Assembly: GCA_948468495.1 (NCBI GenBank)
Contig: CAOKJI010000065.1
Location: 1-7,801 of the forward strand
Source: an uncultured Dorea sp.
Lineage (GTDB): Bacteria; Bacillota_A; Clostridia; Lachnospirales; Lachnospiraceae
Direction of reading: 5' to 3'
Length of the DNA stretch: 7,801 nt
In this document: positions 6,153 to 7,801 of the stretch, piece after piece
How positions within the stretch are numbered: the first letter of the stretch is position 1
Layout of the letters: each line of letters begins with the position of its first letter
Translations under genes and position numbers: made by a program
The notes under the pieces: model-generated
What the model was told of the DNA's origin: nothing
Seen by the model: the letters and a program-made list of their open reading frames with translations, nothing else
Databases searched by the model: none

Positions 6153-6181
6153 ATCATAAACCGCGGTTATTGCAGAGTTAT
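6153..6181 (-). promoter_or_regulatory. Candidate promoter of the two-component operon with a palindrome in the spacer
   Basis: On the minus strand TATGAT (6153-6158) is a good -10, with a weak -35 (ATAACT, 6176-6181) at 17 bp. The 10-bp palindrome AACCGCGGTT (6159-6168) fills the spacer right up to the -10 and shares the ACCGCGGT core with the palindrome at 6071-6084. A poor -35 plus a spacer operator suggests regulated expression. The leader to the first ATG would be about 100 nt. Confidence 0.4.
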
Positions 6182-6198
6182 TACAGGATATTATTTTT

Positions 6199-6960
6199 TC
6201 AGACTTTTCCAATCTCCCGGTAAAGTCCGGCTAACTCTTCCTCTGTCAGCTTCCTGTGCGCCCCGGTTTTCAGATTCCCCAGCTCGATATTCATAATCCG
6301 CACCCGTTTCAGTTCCGTCACCTGATATCCAAATGCTTCGCACATTCGCCGAATCTGCCTGTTTAATCCCTGGGTCAGAATAATGCGGAACTTATATTTG
6401 CCAATCCGTTCCGTCCGGCAGGGTCTGGTTATCTCGTCCAGTCCCTTTTCCTTATCTGCAATCCGTACGCCTGACGCCATTCCCTTAAGAAATTCTTCCG
6501 TCACCGGCTTATTAACGGTTACTTTATACTCTTTCTCATGATGATTGCGGGCGCGCGTTATCTGGTTAATCAGATCTCCGTTGTTGGTCATAAGAAGCAG
6601 CCCTTCCGAATCCTTGTCCAGCCGTCCCGCATAGGTAACCCGCACCGGATATTTCAGAAAACGGATAATATTATTCTTAGTCCTCATATCTTCCGTACAG
6701 ACCACGCCTACAGGCTTATTCACCGCAAGTACTACCAGCTCATTTTTGCTGCCTACTGTTTTCTTTCCTATCGTTACCTGCTGCCCCGGCCTGACTTTCA
6801 TGCCGCAGGCCGCACGCACGCCGTCAACAAACACCTTTCCCGACTCAATCAGACGGTCTGCCTCCCTCCGGGAACAAAAACCTGCATCACTGATATATTT
6901 ATTCAAACGCACCGGGCTTTCATCCCGGCTTCTATATTCTTCCTTCATTCTCTTCTTCAT
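6199..6960 (-). CDS. rluF: 23S rRNA pseudouridine synthase, RluF type
   Basis: 253 residues of the RsuA/RluB/E/F family. An S4 RNA-binding domain lies at about 17-75 (VRLNKYISDAGFCSRREADR, GKVFVDG). It is followed by the catalytic domain with LAVNKPVGVV (78-87) and the signature AGRLDKDSEGLLLMTNNGD, whose Asp115 is the catalytic residue. NHHEKEYKVTV (139-149) and QGLNRQIRRMCEAFGYQV (197-214) resemble E. coli RluF closely, more than RluB or RsuA, so modification of the RluF target uridine in 23S rRNA (U2604 in E. coli) is the likely role. The length is near that of E. coli RluF without its basic tail. The start is ATG 6960 with GGTGAG 6 nt upstream; an ATG at residue 5 is a less likely alternative. 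It has its own strong promoter. No clear terminator separates it from the following operon, so partial read-through is possible. Confidence 0.92.
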   Translation of the reverse strand: MKKRMKEEYRSRDESPVRLNKYISDAGFCSRREADRLIESGKVFVDGVRAACGMKVRPGQQVTIGKKTVGSKNELVVLAVNKPVGVVCTEDMRTKNNIIRFLKYPVRVTYAGRLDKDSEGLLLMTNNGDLINQITRARNHHEKEYKVTVNKPVTEEFLKGMASGVRIADKEKGLDEITRPCRTERIGKYKFRIILTQGLNRQIRRMCEAFGYQVTELKRVRIMNIELGNLKTGAHRKLTEEELAGLYREIGKV

Positions 6961-6993
6961 ATTCCGCTCACCGATTTGTTTTCCTCTGCAACC

Positions 6994-7022
6994 ATTGTAC
7001 TTGTTTCTTTATCTAAAGTCAA
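6994..7022 (-). promoter_or_regulatory. Sigma-70/SigA-type promoter of rluF
   Basis: On the minus strand TTGACT (7017-7022), a 17-bp spacer and TACAAT (6994-6999) match the consensus at five of six positions in each box. Transcription would begin near 6987, giving a leader of about 27 nt that includes the ribosome binding site. This is the best-matching promoter in the window. Confidence 0.75.
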
Positions 7023-7050
7023 ATTAACGCTTTCTTTTTTAGGTGACATA

Positions 7051-7059
7051 TGCTATACT
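7051..7059 (+). promoter_or_regulatory. Extended -10 promoter of the DUF5721 gene
   Basis: TGCTATACT is an extended -10 element (TG-n-TATACT). No good -35 stands 17 bp upstream, as is common for this class. The start would be near 7066, with a leader of about 67 nt. A second possibility is TATAAT at 7104-7109 with TTGGAG at 7080-7085 (18-bp spacer), which would give a leader of about 17 nt. The promoter is divergent from that of rluF, about 30 bp away. Confidence 0.5.
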
Positions 7060-7132
7060 AATTACTGTTCACACTTCGATTGGAGGACGGTAACGGTACT
7101 CTATATAATAATAGATTTATGAGGGGACATTT

Positions 7133-7621
7133 ATGATTAGTCTTATTTTGGATACAAAAAAGTGTATGACGGAACTTCTCCTGCGGGAGACGTTTGACGG
7201 CTTTCTTTTTATAGAAGGGGAGATTACTACATTTAACAGGTTCTCTGTCGACGGGTATCTACGCAAAGAGTTTTATGGAGAAGAGGATTCTTGCCCGGAT
7301 GAGGGCTACAGTACGTGGAACATGCTTCGGGATTTTTGTTTTTCTATTATTAAGGGCAAACGGACGCCTCTTGATTTCAGATTCATTTTTTCCCTGACAG
7401 AAAATGACATTGCCGGATTAATCAAAGAAAAGCAGTTGGACTTTCAGCCGAAGACCGTACAGGGACTTTATCTCAATTTTAAATATAACGGTTCTGTCCT
7501 TACCTGTACTACCGGAACGTCTTTGAACATATTTACACTGGATAAATCCTTAGAACATGCCTTTGATGCATGGGCCGGGGAATTTTTCTCATCTCATGGA
7601 ATCAATTGGAATATGCAGTAA
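7133..7621 (+). CDS. DUF5721-family protein
   Basis: 162 residues, cytoplasmic, with no signal or membrane segment. From memory it matches the Lachnospiraceae DUF5721 family: an opening MISLILDTKKCMTELLL, then FDGFLFIEGEITTFNRFSVDG, a central LRDFCFSIIKGKRTPLDF (65-82) and a conserved C-terminal LTCTTGTSLNIFTLDKSLEH (123-142). The length agrees with a complete family member. GAGGGG 6 nt before the ATG (7133-7135) fixes the start. It is a single-gene unit between divergent rluF and a convergent gene. The function of the family is not known to me and nothing in the sequence suggests an enzyme motif. Confidence 0.8.
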   Translation: MISLILDTKKCMTELLLRETFDGFLFIEGEITTFNRFSVDGYLRKEFYGEEDSCPDEGYSTWNMLRDFCFSIIKGKRTPLDFRFIFSLTENDIAGLIKEKQLDFQPKTVQGLYLNFKYNGSVLTCTTGTSLNIFTLDKSLEHAFDAWAGEFFSSHGINWNMQ

Positions 7622-7634
7622 ATCATGATAATAG

Positions 7635-7662
7635 CAGGCTGCTGCTTTACGCAGACAGCCTG
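7635..7662 (+). terminator. Hairpin between convergent genes, probable weak terminator
   Basis: CAGGCTG (7635-7641) pairs with CAGCCTG (7656-7662). Inside, CTGC (7642-7645) pairs with GCAG (7651-7654) around a TTTAC loop, with one bulged A. The stem is about 11 bp in total and starts 14 nt after the DUF5721 stop. It sits between two converging genes and could serve both, but neither side has a good U tract (TTCATTAG on the plus strand), so its strength is doubtful. Confidence 0.5.
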
Positions 7663-7670
7663 TTCATTAG

Positions 7671-7801
7671 CTAATACAACTTCCGGTATATCTCTTCCAT
7701 TTGTTCCGCGGTTAATTTCACATAGCTCTGATTGAGCAGCCTCTGCTGGCTTGCCTCCACGCTTTCGGCAAATGCCTTAATATCTGCTTCTGTCATCCCA
7801 T
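7671..7801 (-). CDS. C-terminus of an unrecognised protein (partial)
   Basis: The final codons of a leftward gene entering from the right edge, ending in TAG at 7671-7673. The last 41 residues are charged and probably helical, with Gln/Glu-rich stretches (EASQQRLLNQ) and an end of KLTAEQMEEIYRKLY. An in-frame ATG exists at 7794-7796, but the frame stays open to the window edge and no ribosome binding site can be judged, so it is most likely the tail of a longer protein. It converges with the DUF5721 gene. The family cannot be assigned. Confidence 0.6.
   Translation of the reverse strand, partial: GMTEADIKAFAESVEASQQRLLNQSYVKLTAEQMEEIYRKLY

Noticed and set aside
6538..7122. Plus-strand open frame spanning rluF and the divergent promoter region
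   Set aside because: It is antisense to rluF and runs through both promoters. The peptide has no recognisable pattern.
7080..7135. Short leader peptide before the DUF5721 gene
   Set aside because: The 18-codon frame starts from TTG with no proper ribosome binding site, and its composition does not suggest attenuation.
7703..7712. Third CCGCGGTTA match inside the right-edge gene
   Set aside because: It lies in coding sequence (codons for Leu-Thr-Ala-Glu) and lacks the full ACCGCGGT core, so it is probably chance.

Overview
The window looks like chromosomal DNA of a Clostridia member, most likely a Lachnospiraceae relative. The evidence is strong GGAGG-type Shine-Dalgarno sequences, very short gaps between genes in operons, and an OmpR-type two-component system. 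There is also a pseudouridine synthase of the RluF type and a gene I recognise as DUF5721, a family I associate with Lachnospiraceae. This assignment is inference; no marker gene settles it.

Layout. Positions 1-72 hold the 5' end of a small glycine-zipper protein gene running leftward, with its leader and a possible promoter to about 172. A minus-strand intrinsic terminator (217-243) closes a leftward block that begins near 6200. Reading that block in its own direction, right to left: rluF (6199-6960), an unrecognised exported protein (5444-6049), an OmpR-family response regulator (4778-5437), a HAMP-less histidine kinase (3664-4776), a HEPN-domain protein (3074-3580) and a 900-residue double-NTPase (370-3072). 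Between the NTPase stop and the terminator is a 31-codon in-frame coding-like remnant (274-369). To the right of rluF, a divergent promoter region leads rightward into a DUF5721 gene (7133-7621). A hairpin follows, then the 3' end of another leftward gene (7671-7801).

How the genes work together. The exported protein, response regulator and kinase form one sensing operon: gaps are 6 nt and 1 nt, and a leader rich in dyad symmetry precedes it. The exported protein carries an internal two-fold repeat and is a candidate sensor or kinase partner. The HEPN gene and the NTPase gene are also separated by one base and form a separate two-gene cassette. The NTPase combines a ParA/MinD-like domain with a variant KGGVGR P-loop, a second canonical P-loop NTPase domain and a C-terminal winged-helix-like region. 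A HEPN protein coupled to such an NTPase is the organisation expected of a conflict (anti-phage or toxin-type) module. The cassette is visibly more AT-rich than the two-component genes and abuts a gene remnant, so horizontal insertion into this locus is plausible. This cassette is the strongest candidate for an under-described system here.
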